From NCBI GenBank assembly GCA_004297315.1, contig SCTU01000240.1, forward strand, positions 1 to 5,873: a stretch of DNA of 5,873 bases, given 5' to 3'. The translations under genes and the position numbers were made by a program. Shown here piece after piece: positions 1-4,882 of the stretch; within the stretch, counting starts at the first letter, position 1, and each line of letters begins with the position of its first letter. This DNA comes from Dehalococcoidia bacterium. GTDB lineage: Bacteria > Chloroflexota > Dehalococcoidia > UBA2979. Below the pieces are notes generated by a model. That model did not search any database. It saw only the letters and a list, made by a program, of their open reading frames with translations, and was not told the DNA's origin.

Positions 1-233
1 GGCAGCGCGTCGCGTTCACCGCAGAGCACCGCCTCGATGCCGTCCACACGCAATCGTTGCCGGAGCGCCAGCCCCTCCTCCACTGTCGCCGCGGGGTAGA
101 TGGCGCGGGCACCGCGGCCCAGGAGGACGGCGATGGCCGAAGTCGCGCGCAGCACGTCCACGACCAGACAGGTGCGCCCGGCGGGTTCTGCGAAAGACGG
201 CGCGAGCGCGACATCGACGTGGCGGACGGGCAT
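1..233 (-). CDS. comB: 2-phosphosulfolactate phosphatase (ComB) family protein, 3' part missing
   Basis: The first 77 codons are present, and the rest lies beyond the left edge. The family is usually about 230-240 residues, so roughly one third is seen. The translated N-terminus starts MPVRHVDVALAPS and has the ComB hallmark LVVDVLRATS at residues 23-32, then AIYPAATVEEGLAL and the start of the LCGER motif at 70-74. Characterised ComB enzymes are Mg2+-dependent and hydrolyse (R)-2-phospho-3-sulfolactate to sulfolactate in coenzyme M synthesis. Many bacteria that do not make coenzyme M carry homologues, so the substrate here is open. The ATG at 233-231 is preceded on its own strand by AGGA (complement of 241-244) with a 7-nt spacer. 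The gene is transcribed away from murI, and the two share a 90-bp intergenic region. Family assignment is fairly firm; the physiological role is not. Confidence 0.8.
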   Translation of the reverse strand, partial: MPVRHVDVALAPSFAEPAGRTCLVVDVLRATSAIAVLLGRGARAIYPAATVEEGLALRQRLRVDGIEAVLCGERDAL

Positions 234-262
234 CGGAGCATCCTACGGGCGCGGGGCGCAGG

Positions 263-291
263 TTGCTGCGCGGTCGGGCGGGCCGTAGCCT
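263..291 (+). promoter_or_regulatory. candidate sigma70-type promoter for murI-pyrF-DUF951
   Basis: TTGCTG (263-268) and TAGCCT (286-291) are separated by exactly 17 bp. They match TTG of the -35 consensus and the TAnnnT pattern of the -10. Transcription would start near 298, about 25 nt before the murI ATG. The match is weak in a GC-rich background, and the divergent comB-like gene may have its own signal in the same interval. Confidence 0.3.
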
Positions 292-323
292 GACTGCATC
301 TGCGGGCGGGCCGCGGAGGGTGC

Positions 324-1127
324 ATGCCGGTCAGGGCAGGAATCTTCGACTCCGGAGTGGGCGGCCTGACGGTCGCCGATGCGCTACATCGCCTTGCCCC
401 CGCGCTTCCCATCTCCTACCTCGCGGACACGGCCTTCTTCCCGTACGGCAACCGTTCCGCCGAGGAGGTCTCGGATCGTGCGGTGGTGCTCGCACGGATG
501 CTGGTCGACGGCGGCGCGACCGTGATCGTCGTCGCCTGCAACACGGCCTCCTCCGCTGCCCTCGAGCGCCTGCGCGCCGAGTTCACTGTCCCTGTCGTCG
601 GCATGGAGCCGCCTGTGAAGCCCGCGGTGGAGCGCAGCCGCAGCCGCACCGTCGCCGTCCTCGCGACCACCGGGACGGTCAGCGGTGCTCGCCTCGCCCG
701 CCTGACGGAGCGCCACAGCGGCGACGCAACGGTCACGACGATCGCCATGCCCGGCCTTGCCGACCTCGTCGAGGCGGGCGAGATCGCGAGCGAGCGCGTG
801 CGCGGGATGCTCTCGGACGCGCTGCGCGGGCCCGTCGCCGGTGGCGTGGACGAGGTCGCGCTGGGCTGCACGCACTACGGATTCCTCCGCCCTGCGCTGG
901 TCTCGTTGCTCCCCGCAGGCGTCGAGGTCATCGACGCCGCGGAGCCCGTCGCGCGGCGCGTGCTGGCGGTGATGGCCGAGTCAGGACAGCATGTCCCGTC
1001 CGGGCCCGCGCAGGAGGTGCTCTGCTACGCTACCGGTGACGCCGACTCGTTCGAAGCGACCATCCGACGGTTGCGCGACGCCGGCGCTGCGCTTCCTCCC
1101 CTGCGCGTGCTTCGCCCGGTGGCCTGA
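324..1127 (+). CDS. murI: Glutamate racemase
   Basis: This 267-residue cytoplasmic, cofactor-independent racemase interconverts L- and D-glutamate and supplies D-Glu for peptidoglycan. The family signatures are in order: FDSGVGGLTV (residues 8-17, with catalytic-site Asp9 and Ser10), the DTAFFPYG loop (35-42), VACNTAS with the first catalytic cysteine Cys72, LATTGTVSG (113-121), and LGCTHYGFL (180-188) with the second catalytic cysteine Cys182 and His184. Both cysteines of the two-base mechanism are present, and the length is normal for the family. The ATG at 324 puts the DSG motif at the usual distance from the N-terminus. It is preceded by GGAGG (315-319) with a rather short 4-nt spacer. 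It is probably the first gene of a transcript continuing into pyrF, 15 bp downstream. Its presence implies that the host makes peptidoglycan, or at least D-glutamate. Some Chloroflexota lack a classical wall, so this is informative about lineage. Confidence 0.95.
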   Translation: MPVRAGIFDSGVGGLTVADALHRLAPALPISYLADTAFFPYGNRSAEEVSDRAVVLARMLVDGGATVIVVACNTASSAALERLRAEFTVPVVGMEPPVKPAVERSRSRTVAVLATTGTVSGARLARLTERHSGDATVTTIAMPGLADLVEAGEIASERVRGMLSDALRGPVAGGVDEVALGCTHYGFLRPALVSLLPAGVEVIDAAEPVARRVLAVMAESGQHVPSGPAQEVLCYATGDADSFEATIRRLRDAGAALPPLRVLRPVA

Positions 1128-1129
1128 AC

Positions 1130-1135
1130 AAGGAG
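1130..1135 (+). promoter_or_regulatory. ribosome binding site of pyrF
   Basis: AAGGAG lies 7 nt before the GTG at 1143 and just after the murI stop (1125-1127). It fixes GTG1143 as the pyrF start, and the following methionine/valine codons are too far downstream to compete. Confidence 0.75.
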
Positions 1136-1142
1136 ACTTCCC

Positions 1143-1967
1143 GTGCCGCAGGTTGAGACGCAAACGACCTTCCGCTCGCGTTTCGAGGCGGCTGCCGACC
1201 GGAACCACTCACTGCTGTGCGTGGGCCTCGACCCCGACCCCGCGAAGACACCGGCGGGCGTCACGGTGCGCGACTTCCTGATGGGGATCGTGGAGGCCAC
1301 CAGCGACCTGGTCGCCTGCTACAAGCCGAACATCGCCTTTTTCGAGCCCTGGCTTGGCGAGGGTATCGACATGCTGCGCGAGGTGATCGCGGCGGTCCCG
1401 CGCGACGTGCCGGTGCTGCTGGACGCCAAGCGCGGCGACATCGGGCACACCTCTGAGGCGTACGCGCGCGCTGTGTTCGAGTCGCTCGGCGCGGACGCGG
1501 TCACGCTGAACCCATACCTCGGGCGCGACGCTGTGGAACCATTCCTGCGCTACGCCGACCGACACTCGTTCCTCCTGTGCCGCACGTCGAACGCAGGCGC
1601 CGTCGACGTGCAGGACCTCCAGGTCGACGGCCGGCCGCTCTATGAACGGATCGCCGCGCTCGCCAACGAATGGAACACCCGCGGGAACGTCGGGCTCGTG
1701 GTGGGCGCCACCTACCCGGCGGAGGCCGCGCGCATCCGTGAGATTTGCCCCGACTTGCTGTTCCTGATGCCCGGCGTCGGCGCACAGGAAGGCGACCTTG
1801 AGGCGGCCGTGCGCGCCGGGATGGACGCGCAGCACGCGGGGATTGCCGTGAACGCCTCGCGCGGGGTCCTCTATCCCGCCGCCGGCGAGGGCGTCCGCTG
1901 GGCGGACGCCTCTCGAGAGGCGGCGGCCCGGCTGCGCGACCAGATCAACGCCGCCCGCGGCCGATAG
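1143..1967 (+). CDS. pyrF: Orotidine 5'-phosphate decarboxylase (long, PyrF type 2 form)
   Basis: This enzyme catalyses the last step of de novo pyrimidine synthesis, OMP to UMP plus CO2, in the cytoplasm. The 274-residue protein fits the longer subfamily of about 270-280 residues. Visible motifs in TIM-barrel order are VGLDPDP (27-33), KPNIAFFE (61-68), LLDAKRGDIGHT (92-103) with the catalytic Asp94-Lys96-Asp99 set, LNPYLGRDA (122-130), RTSNAGA (147-153), LVVGATYP (185-192), PGVGAQEGD (210-218) and NASRGVLYP (237-245). The last two groups form the phosphate-binding end of the barrel. The start is GTG with a strong ribosome binding site. The gene sits 15 bp after murI and 9 bp before the DUF951 gene, so all three are probably cotranscribed. 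No other pyr gene is visible here, so pyrF is separated from the rest of its pathway, as is common in bacteria. Confidence 0.96.
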   Translation: MPQVETQTTFRSRFEAAADRNHSLLCVGLDPDPAKTPAGVTVRDFLMGIVEATSDLVACYKPNIAFFEPWLGEGIDMLREVIAAVPRDVPVLLDAKRGDIGHTSEAYARAVFESLGADAVTLNPYLGRDAVEPFLRYADRHSFLLCRTSNAGAVDVQDLQVDGRPLYERIAALANEWNTRGNVGLVVGATYPAEAARIREICPDLLFLMPGVGAQEGDLEAAVRAGMDAQHAGIAVNASRGVLYPAAGEGVRWADASREAAARLRDQINAARGR

Positions 1968-1976
1968 CGCCCGGCG

Positions 1977-2249
1977 GTGGCCCCCCTCGACCTCCTCGAC
2001 CTGCGCATGGGGGATGTCCTGCGGCTGCGCAAGCAGCACCCGTGCGGTAGCCACGAATGGGAGGTGGTCCGGCTGGGCGGCGACGTGGGCCTGCGCTGCC
2101 GGGGCTGTTCGCACCGCATCCTGATGGACCGCCCTACGCTGCGCCGTCGCGCTCTCACATTCGTGGAGCGCGGCTCGCCCCTCGACCCGGCAATCGAGCG
2201 GGCTCTCTTTGGCCTGCCGCTCGTTCCGGATGACCCGGATGCCGGATAG
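1977..2249 (+). CDS. DUF951 family zinc-ribbon-like small protein
   Basis: This is a 90-residue protein of unknown function. The core DLRMGDVLRLRKQHPCG (8-24), EWEVVRLGGDVGLRC (27-41) and CRGC (41-44) matches the DUF951 family, known from Firmicutes, Actinobacteria and Chloroflexota and normally about 60-70 residues. Cys23, Cys41 and Cys44, with a nearby His (21, 26 or 46), could bind a metal; this is inferred from spacing. Residues from about 66 on form a poorly conserved tail rich in Pro and Asp. The GTG at 1977 lies 9 bp after the pyrF stop and has no clear ribosome binding site, so translation may be coupled to pyrF. An ATG at 2007 (codon 11) is an alternative, but it would remove the DLR residues that usually belong to the fold. 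No catalytic motif is seen. Confidence 0.85.
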   Translation: MAPLDLLDLRMGDVLRLRKQHPCGSHEWEVVRLGGDVGLRCRGCSHRILMDRPTLRRRALTFVERGSPLDPAIERALFGLPLVPDDPDAG

Positions 2250-2265
2250 CGCCCGGGCCCGGCGC
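2249..2265 (+). other. GC hairpin after the DUF951 gene
   Basis: GCGCC (2249-2253) and GGCGC (2261-2265) form a perfect 5-bp stem around a 7-nt loop, starting at the last base of the DUF951 stop codon. No T-run follows, so this is not a recognisable intrinsic terminator. It may be a weak pause or stability element, or simply a product of high GC content. Confidence 0.3.
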
Positions 2266-2296
2266 GGTACACTCGACGGACGGACGGAGGCTGGCC

Positions 2297-2836
2297 ATGC
2301 GCGAACTGATCATCGACTCGATCCGCGTCGGCCTCCGTCACTACCGCCGGGTCGTCGTCCTTCGGGAGAAGGAAGCCGAGCGGTATCTCACGATCTGGGT
2401 CGGGGCAGACGTCGCTGACGCCATCGCGTTCCGGCTGCAGGATGTCTCCGTCCCGCGCCCGCAGAGCCATGACCTGATGCTGAACCTGATCCAGGAACTC
2501 GGCGGCGCGGTGCAGGCCGTGATCGTGAACGACCTCAAGGACGACACCTTCTACGCCACAATCCAGGTACAGAAGGACGGAAAACTGCTCGAGATCGACT
2601 CGCGCCCCTCGGACGCCATCGCGATCGCGGTGCGCGCGGGCGTCCCGATCTACGCCGCAGACGATGTACTGGAGCGCGCCGGGATTCTTCTCGACGAGGA
2701 CGGCGAGGAACTCGCCGAGGAAGAGGCCGCTGCGGACCAGCCGCCGCCCGTTTCCAGCGAAGAACTGGAGAAACTTGCCGCGTTCCGAGATTTCGTCTCC
2801 GGCCTTGATTTGGACGACCTCGGCAGCGCCAAATGA
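2297..2836 (+). CDS. Bifunctional nuclease (BFN, DUF151) family protein
   Basis: This 179-residue soluble protein has a single BFN domain over about residues 1-135. Characteristic stretches are RVVVLREKEAERYLTIWVG (18-36), the PRPQSHDLMLNLIQELGG segment (53-70), VIVNDLKDDTFYATI (75-89) and DSRPSDAIAIAVRAGVPIY (101-119). The family is named after a plant protein with RNase and DNase activity. Bacterial members are widespread, and their biological role is not settled. The C-terminus has an acidic linker (133-147), a short Pro run, and a final segment LEKLAAFRDFVSGLDLDDL (157-175) that recurs in bacterial homologues. The ATG start has GGAGG (2286-2290) with a 6-nt spacer. A TACACT element (2268-2273) could be a -10 box for its own transcript, but no -35 partner is evident. 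It lies between pyrF/DUF951 and the ATP synthase operon, with 89 bp before atpZ. Confidence 0.9.
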   Translation: MRELIIDSIRVGLRHYRRVVVLREKEAERYLTIWVGADVADAIAFRLQDVSVPRPQSHDLMLNLIQELGGAVQAVIVNDLKDDTFYATIQVQKDGKLLEIDSRPSDAIAIAVRAGVPIYAADDVLERAGILLDEDGEELAEEEAAADQPPPVSSEELEKLAAFRDFVSGLDLDDLGSAK

Positions 2837-2872
2837 GAGCGCTGGCGGTCGTGCTCGGGCGCACAAAGTCGG

Positions 2873-2901
2873 TTGATCGCCACTAGGACGAATGCTACTG
2901 T
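2873..2901 (+). promoter_or_regulatory. candidate promoter of the ATP synthase operon
   Basis: TTGATC (2873-2878) and TACTGT (2896-2901) are spaced exactly 17 bp apart in the gap between the BFN gene and atpZ. The -35 matches four of six consensus bases. The -10 fits TAnnnT and is preceded by TG one base upstream (2893-2894), which makes an extended -10. Transcription would begin around 2908, about 18 nt before the GTG at 2926. This local AT-rich patch is the best promoter match in the window. Confidence 0.5.
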
Positions 2902-2925
2902 CCTGCGCGGCCCGACTCCTGAAGG

Positions 2926-3159
2926 GTGTGGGCCACCGTGCTGACTTCACCGGCGTTTGGCCTCCTGGGTATCGGGTTCTCACTCGCTATCTGGATCGTG
3001 GGCGGGACTTTGTTCGGGCGCTGGCTCGACGCGAAGTTCGACACTGACCCGGTGTTGACGCTGGTGTTTCTGGCGGCGGGCCTCGCTATCGGACTTGCGG
3101 ACGCGGTCCGGCGGCTGAGGGCAGTCATGGCCCGCATTGAGCGAAAGAGGCGTGGGTGA
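2926..3159 (+). CDS. atpZ: AtpZ/AtpI-family F1F0-ATPase accessory membrane protein
   Basis: This 77-residue protein has two predicted transmembrane helices (about 12-30 and 42-60) joined by a short loop with the family motif GRWLDAKF (31-38), and a basic C-terminus (VRRLRAVMARIERKRRG). AtpI/AtpZ proteins are not part of the finished enzyme. They help assemble the c-ring and have been linked to Mg2+/Ca2+ transport. The gene precedes atpB, as is usual. Its stop overlaps the atpB start by 4 nt, so the two are probably translationally coupled. The start is uncertain. GTG2926 directly abuts a GAAGG sequence, and GTG2938 (73 residues) lies 12 nt after it; an in-frame TGA at 2920-2922 excludes anything earlier. 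No separate longer AtpI gene lies between this gene and atpB. Confidence 0.82.
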   Translation: MWATVLTSPAFGLLGIGFSLAIWIVGGTLFGRWLDAKFDTDPVLTLVFLAAGLAIGLADAVRRLRAVMARIERKRRG

Positions 3160-4349
3160 AGAAGCTGCTGATCGCGGCGGGCGTTATCGCGCTCATCCTC
3201 GTCGGCGTCCTCTTCGTCGGCGGCGTCTCCCCCGTCATCGTCGTCGCACCGGAGCACATTGCCACCGTCGGCGGCATCTCAATCACCAACACGATGATCA
3301 CCGGCTGGGTGGTGGTCGCGCTTCTCTGTCTCGTGGCAGTCATCGCGGGTCGTGGGGTCAAAGAGGTCCCCAGCGGCTTCTCCGGCCTCGTCGAGGCGAT
3401 GGTCCTCGGGTTCTACGGGATCGTCACCCAGGTCGCGGGCGAGAAGAACGGGCGGCGCTTCTTCCCGCTCGTCGGGACCATTTTCTTCACGGTCGTCTGC
3501 TACAACTACTTCGGGTTGCTGCCGATCAGCAGCATCGGCAAGCCGGAGCCCGGCCACGGCGGGACGCAGGTCGTCTTCCAGCAGTCCGGTGGTCTTGCCT
3601 ACATTCCCCTGAAGCCGGAACAGCGCAAGGTGAAGGCCGGCGACCCCATCCTCCTGCCCGAGGGCTTCGAGCTCGAGCACGAAGGCGCTGCGCCCGCGGG
3701 CAAAGAAGCCCCCGCCACCGCGCCCGCGACCGGCGGGCACACCGCGGACCTCCGGGTCCCGTCCGCCCCCTACGTGATGGACCTCGCCGGCAGCGCCGAC
3801 GCGGGTTCGCTCGGTGCGGCAGCCCAGGAGGCAACTGACGAGGTTGAGCGCTCGCATGATGGGTCGTTCTCTGGAGCGCTTGCGCCGTACTTCCGCTCGG
3901 TGAACACGGACATCAACGCACCGCTCGCGATCGCGCTTTTCTCCTTCGTCTTCGTGGAGATGTGGGGCCTTCAGTCCCTCGGCCCGGGCTACCTGAAGAA
4001 GTTCTTCGCCTTCGGGGCGATCATGAAGAAGGGTCCGATGGGCGTGATCGACGTCGCCGTGGGCGCGCTCGAATTCGTCTCGGAACTTTCGCGGATCGTG
4101 TCATTCACCTTCCGTCTCTTCGGCAACGTCTTCGCGGGTGAAGTCCTGCTGCTCATGATGTCGTTCCTCGTGCCGTTCCTTCTGGTGGACGTCTTCTACG
4201 GCCTGGAACTCTTCGTGGGCTTGATCCAAGGCTTCGTCTTCGCGATGTTGACGCTCGTGTTCGCCGTCACCGCGGTCTCGCACCACGGCGACGGAGAGCA
4301 CGAGGAACACGGTGCGGCCGCCGACCAGATGGCGCCGGCGCACCACTAA
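3156..4349 (+). CDS. atpB: ATP synthase F0 subunit a, with a large extra outer loop
   Basis: Subunit a provides the two proton half-channels next to the c-ring. The essential helix is FRLFGNVFAGEV (319-330), with Arg320, Asn324 and Glu329 corresponding to E. coli Arg210, Asn214 and Glu219. Gln358 in ELFVGLIQGFVF (351-362) corresponds to Gln252. Membrane segments fall near 4-24, 47-65, 104-123, 253-273, 300-345 (a long helix pair) and 348-374. The protein has 397 residues, whereas the family usually has about 230-300. The excess is an added hydrophobic N-terminus, a hydrophilic stretch at about 128-245 between NYFGLLP and YFRSVNTDINAPLAIAL, and a His-rich tail (SHHGDGEHEEHG at 375-386, ending in HH). 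By the known topology the stretch at 128-245 would lie outside the cytoplasm; it includes an Ala/Pro/Thr-rich linker (178-194). The GTG start overlaps the atpZ stop as GTGA and has AAAGAGG (3144-3150) 5 nt upstream. The reading frame is continuous. Confidence 0.95.
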   Translation: MKKLLIAAGVIALILVGVLFVGGVSPVIVVAPEHIATVGGISITNTMITGWVVVALLCLVAVIAGRGVKEVPSGFSGLVEAMVLGFYGIVTQVAGEKNGRRFFPLVGTIFFTVVCYNYFGLLPISSIGKPEPGHGGTQVVFQQSGGLAYIPLKPEQRKVKAGDPILLPEGFELEHEGAAPAGKEAPATAPATGGHTADLRVPSAPYVMDLAGSADAGSLGAAAQEATDEVERSHDGSFSGALAPYFRSVNTDINAPLAIALFSFVFVEMWGLQSLGPGYLKKFFAFGAIMKKGPMGVIDVAVGALEFVSELSRIVSFTFRLFGNVFAGEVLLLMMSFLVPFLLVDVFYGLELFVGLIQGFVFAMLTLVFAVTAVSHHGDGEHEEHGAAADQMAPAHH

Positions 4350-4359
4350 CCAGCACGTT

Positions 4360-4374
4360 GCCCCAACTGGGGGC
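4360..4374 (+). other. intercistronic hairpin 1, atpB-atpE
   Basis: GCCCC (4360-4364) pairs with GGGGC (4370-4374) around the loop AACTG, 10 nt after the atpB stop. A T·G wobble (4359/4375) could extend the stem. No T-run follows, so it is unlikely to be a terminator. Confidence 0.4.
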
Positions 4375-4392
4375 GTGAGTCATCCGTGAGGC

Positions 4393-4409
4393 CCCCGGCG
4401 GATCCGGGG
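4393..4409 (+). other. intercistronic hairpin 2, atpB-atpE
   Basis: CCCCGG (4393-4398) and CCGGGG (4404-4409) form a perfect 6-bp stem with a 5-nt loop, ending 8 nt before the GGGGAGGG ribosome binding region of atpE. With hairpin 1 it gives the 85-nt atpB-atpE leader a structured, GC-rich character. The role is unknown; RNA processing, 5' protection of an atpE message, or translational enhancement are possible. Confidence 0.4.
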
Positions 4410-4417
4410 ACACCCCA

Positions 4418-4425
4418 GGGGAGGG
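4418..4425 (+). promoter_or_regulatory. ribosome binding site of atpE
   Basis: GGGGAGGG is a near-complete Shine-Dalgarno sequence whose GGAGG core (4420-4424) ends 10 nt before the ATG at 4435. A second weaker GAAG (4428-4431) lies closer. Among the F0 genes here only atpE has both an ATG start and such a long purine match, consistent with the need for many c subunits. Confidence 0.65.
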
Positions 4426-4434
4426 TTGAAGTAG

Positions 4435-4776
4435 ATGAAGATCGCACGTCGCTCGTTGGTCGCCACGGCCATCACCGGCGCCCTCTTCGTGCTGGCATCC
4501 GGCGTCGCCGGTGCCCAGCAGGCTGCAGGTGCGGCGGACAACGAGTCCACCGTCTCCGCGATGAAGTTCCTGGCGGCGGCGCTGGCCATGGGGCTCGGCG
4601 CACTGGGCCCGGGCCTCGGCATCGGCATGCTGGGCGGGAAGGCGATGGAGGCGCTGGGTCGTAACCCGGAGGCCGCCGGGGCCATCCAGACCAACATGAT
4701 CCTGGCCGTCGCGTTCACGGAGGCCATCGGCATCTACTGCCTGGTCGTCGCGATCCTGATCGGCTTCGTCTTCTAG
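4435..4776 (+). CDS. atpE: ATP synthase F0 subunit c, with N-terminal signal-like extension
   Basis: Subunit c forms the rotating proteolipid ring that carries protons across the membrane. The mature hairpin lies at about 42-113: helix 1 with the glycine-rich GLGALGPGLGIG (53-64), the polar loop GRNPEA (75-80, with Arg76 and Pro78 contacting the F1 stalk), and helix 2 with the ion-binding carboxylate Glu96 in FTEAIGIY (94-101). The protein has 113 residues, while the family norm is about 70-90. The extra N-terminus has a basic start (MKIARR), a hydrophobic core and a VAGAQQ site, so it looks like a cleavable signal peptide cut after Ala27. Compared with the Na+-binding Ilyobacter c subunit, the Gln32 position is Ile63 and the Ser66 position is Ala97, so the ring should use H+. 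Structured RNA lies on both sides of the gene. Confidence 0.95.
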   Translation: MKIARRSLVATAITGALFVLASGVAGAQQAAGAADNESTVSAMKFLAAALAMGLGALGPGLGIGMLGGKAMEALGRNPEAAGAIQTNMILAVAFTEAIGIYCLVVAILIGFVF

Positions 4777-4816
4777 GACGCGCCTTCCGGAGACTGCACC
4801 AACGGATGACCGACCG

Positions 4817-4855
4817 TCCGAGGTTGGCGGGCCTGTGGGCCTGTCCAGCCTCGGG
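4817..4855 (+). other. strong intercistronic hairpin, atpE-atpF
   Basis: Bases 4818-4833 pair with 4838-4854 to give 16 bp: 14 Watson-Crick pairs plus wobbles at 4824/4848 and 4829/4842. The only interruption is a bulged T4844, and the loop is TGTG. A further T·G wobble (4817/4855) can be added. The inner part includes a perfect tandem 8-bp duplication GGGCCTGT (4829-4836 and 4837-4844). It starts 41 nt after the atpE stop. No T-run follows, so it is not a standard intrinsic terminator. A 3' stability or RNase-processing barrier protecting upstream atpE mRNA, or a partial transcription block, fits the position. The structure is seen directly in the sequence; the function is inferred. Confidence 0.6.
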
Positions 4856-4861
4856 GCCGGC

Positions 4862-4875
4862 CTCCTGACGAGGAG
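4862..4875 (+). promoter_or_regulatory. ribosome binding site of atpF within a small hairpin
   Basis: AGGAG (4871-4875) lies 7 nt before GTG4883 and decides that start. The same five bases are exactly complementary to CTCCT (4862-4866) across the 4-nt loop GACG, so the whole Shine-Dalgarno sequence can be hidden in a 5-bp stem. This would lower atpF translation unless a ribosome opens it. Confidence 0.55.
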
Positions 4876-4882
4876 TGGACCA

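Noticed and set aside
57..1039. Long plus-strand open frames overlapping comB and murI (57-293, 263-1039)
   Set aside because: They are out-of-frame shadows with Arg/Gly-rich low-complexity translations, as expected in GC-rich DNA, and overlap clearly recognised genes.
2226..2247. Three CCGGAT repeats at the end of the DUF951 gene, as an operator
   Set aside because: They are short, unevenly spaced (9 and 7 bp) and inside codons for the Asp/Pro-rich tail; coding bias explains them.
2268..2273. TACACT as the -10 of a BFN-gene promoter
   Set aside because: It fits TAnnnT, but no -35-like hexamer lies 16-18 bp upstream, so evidence is too thin for a separate feature.
1871..2983. A 370-codon minus-strand open frame across DUF951 and the BFN gene
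   Set aside because: Its translation is Arg/Pro-rich without any recognisable family, and it opposes two well-supported genes with good motifs.
4369..4425. G-quadruplex in the atpB-atpE leader
   Set aside because: There are four G-runs, but the first is 32 nt from the second and the second-third gap is 8 nt, so it does not fit a canonical quadruplex.
4835..4882. An upstream GTG4835 start for atpF
   Set aside because: It lies in the loop of the strong hairpin without a ribosome binding site, whereas GTG4883 has AGGAG at ideal spacing and gives a clean signal-like N-terminus.
4777..4882. Intrinsic terminator after atpE
   Set aside because: The hairpin is strong but followed by GC-rich sequence with no T-run, and atpF and atpH clearly continue the operon.
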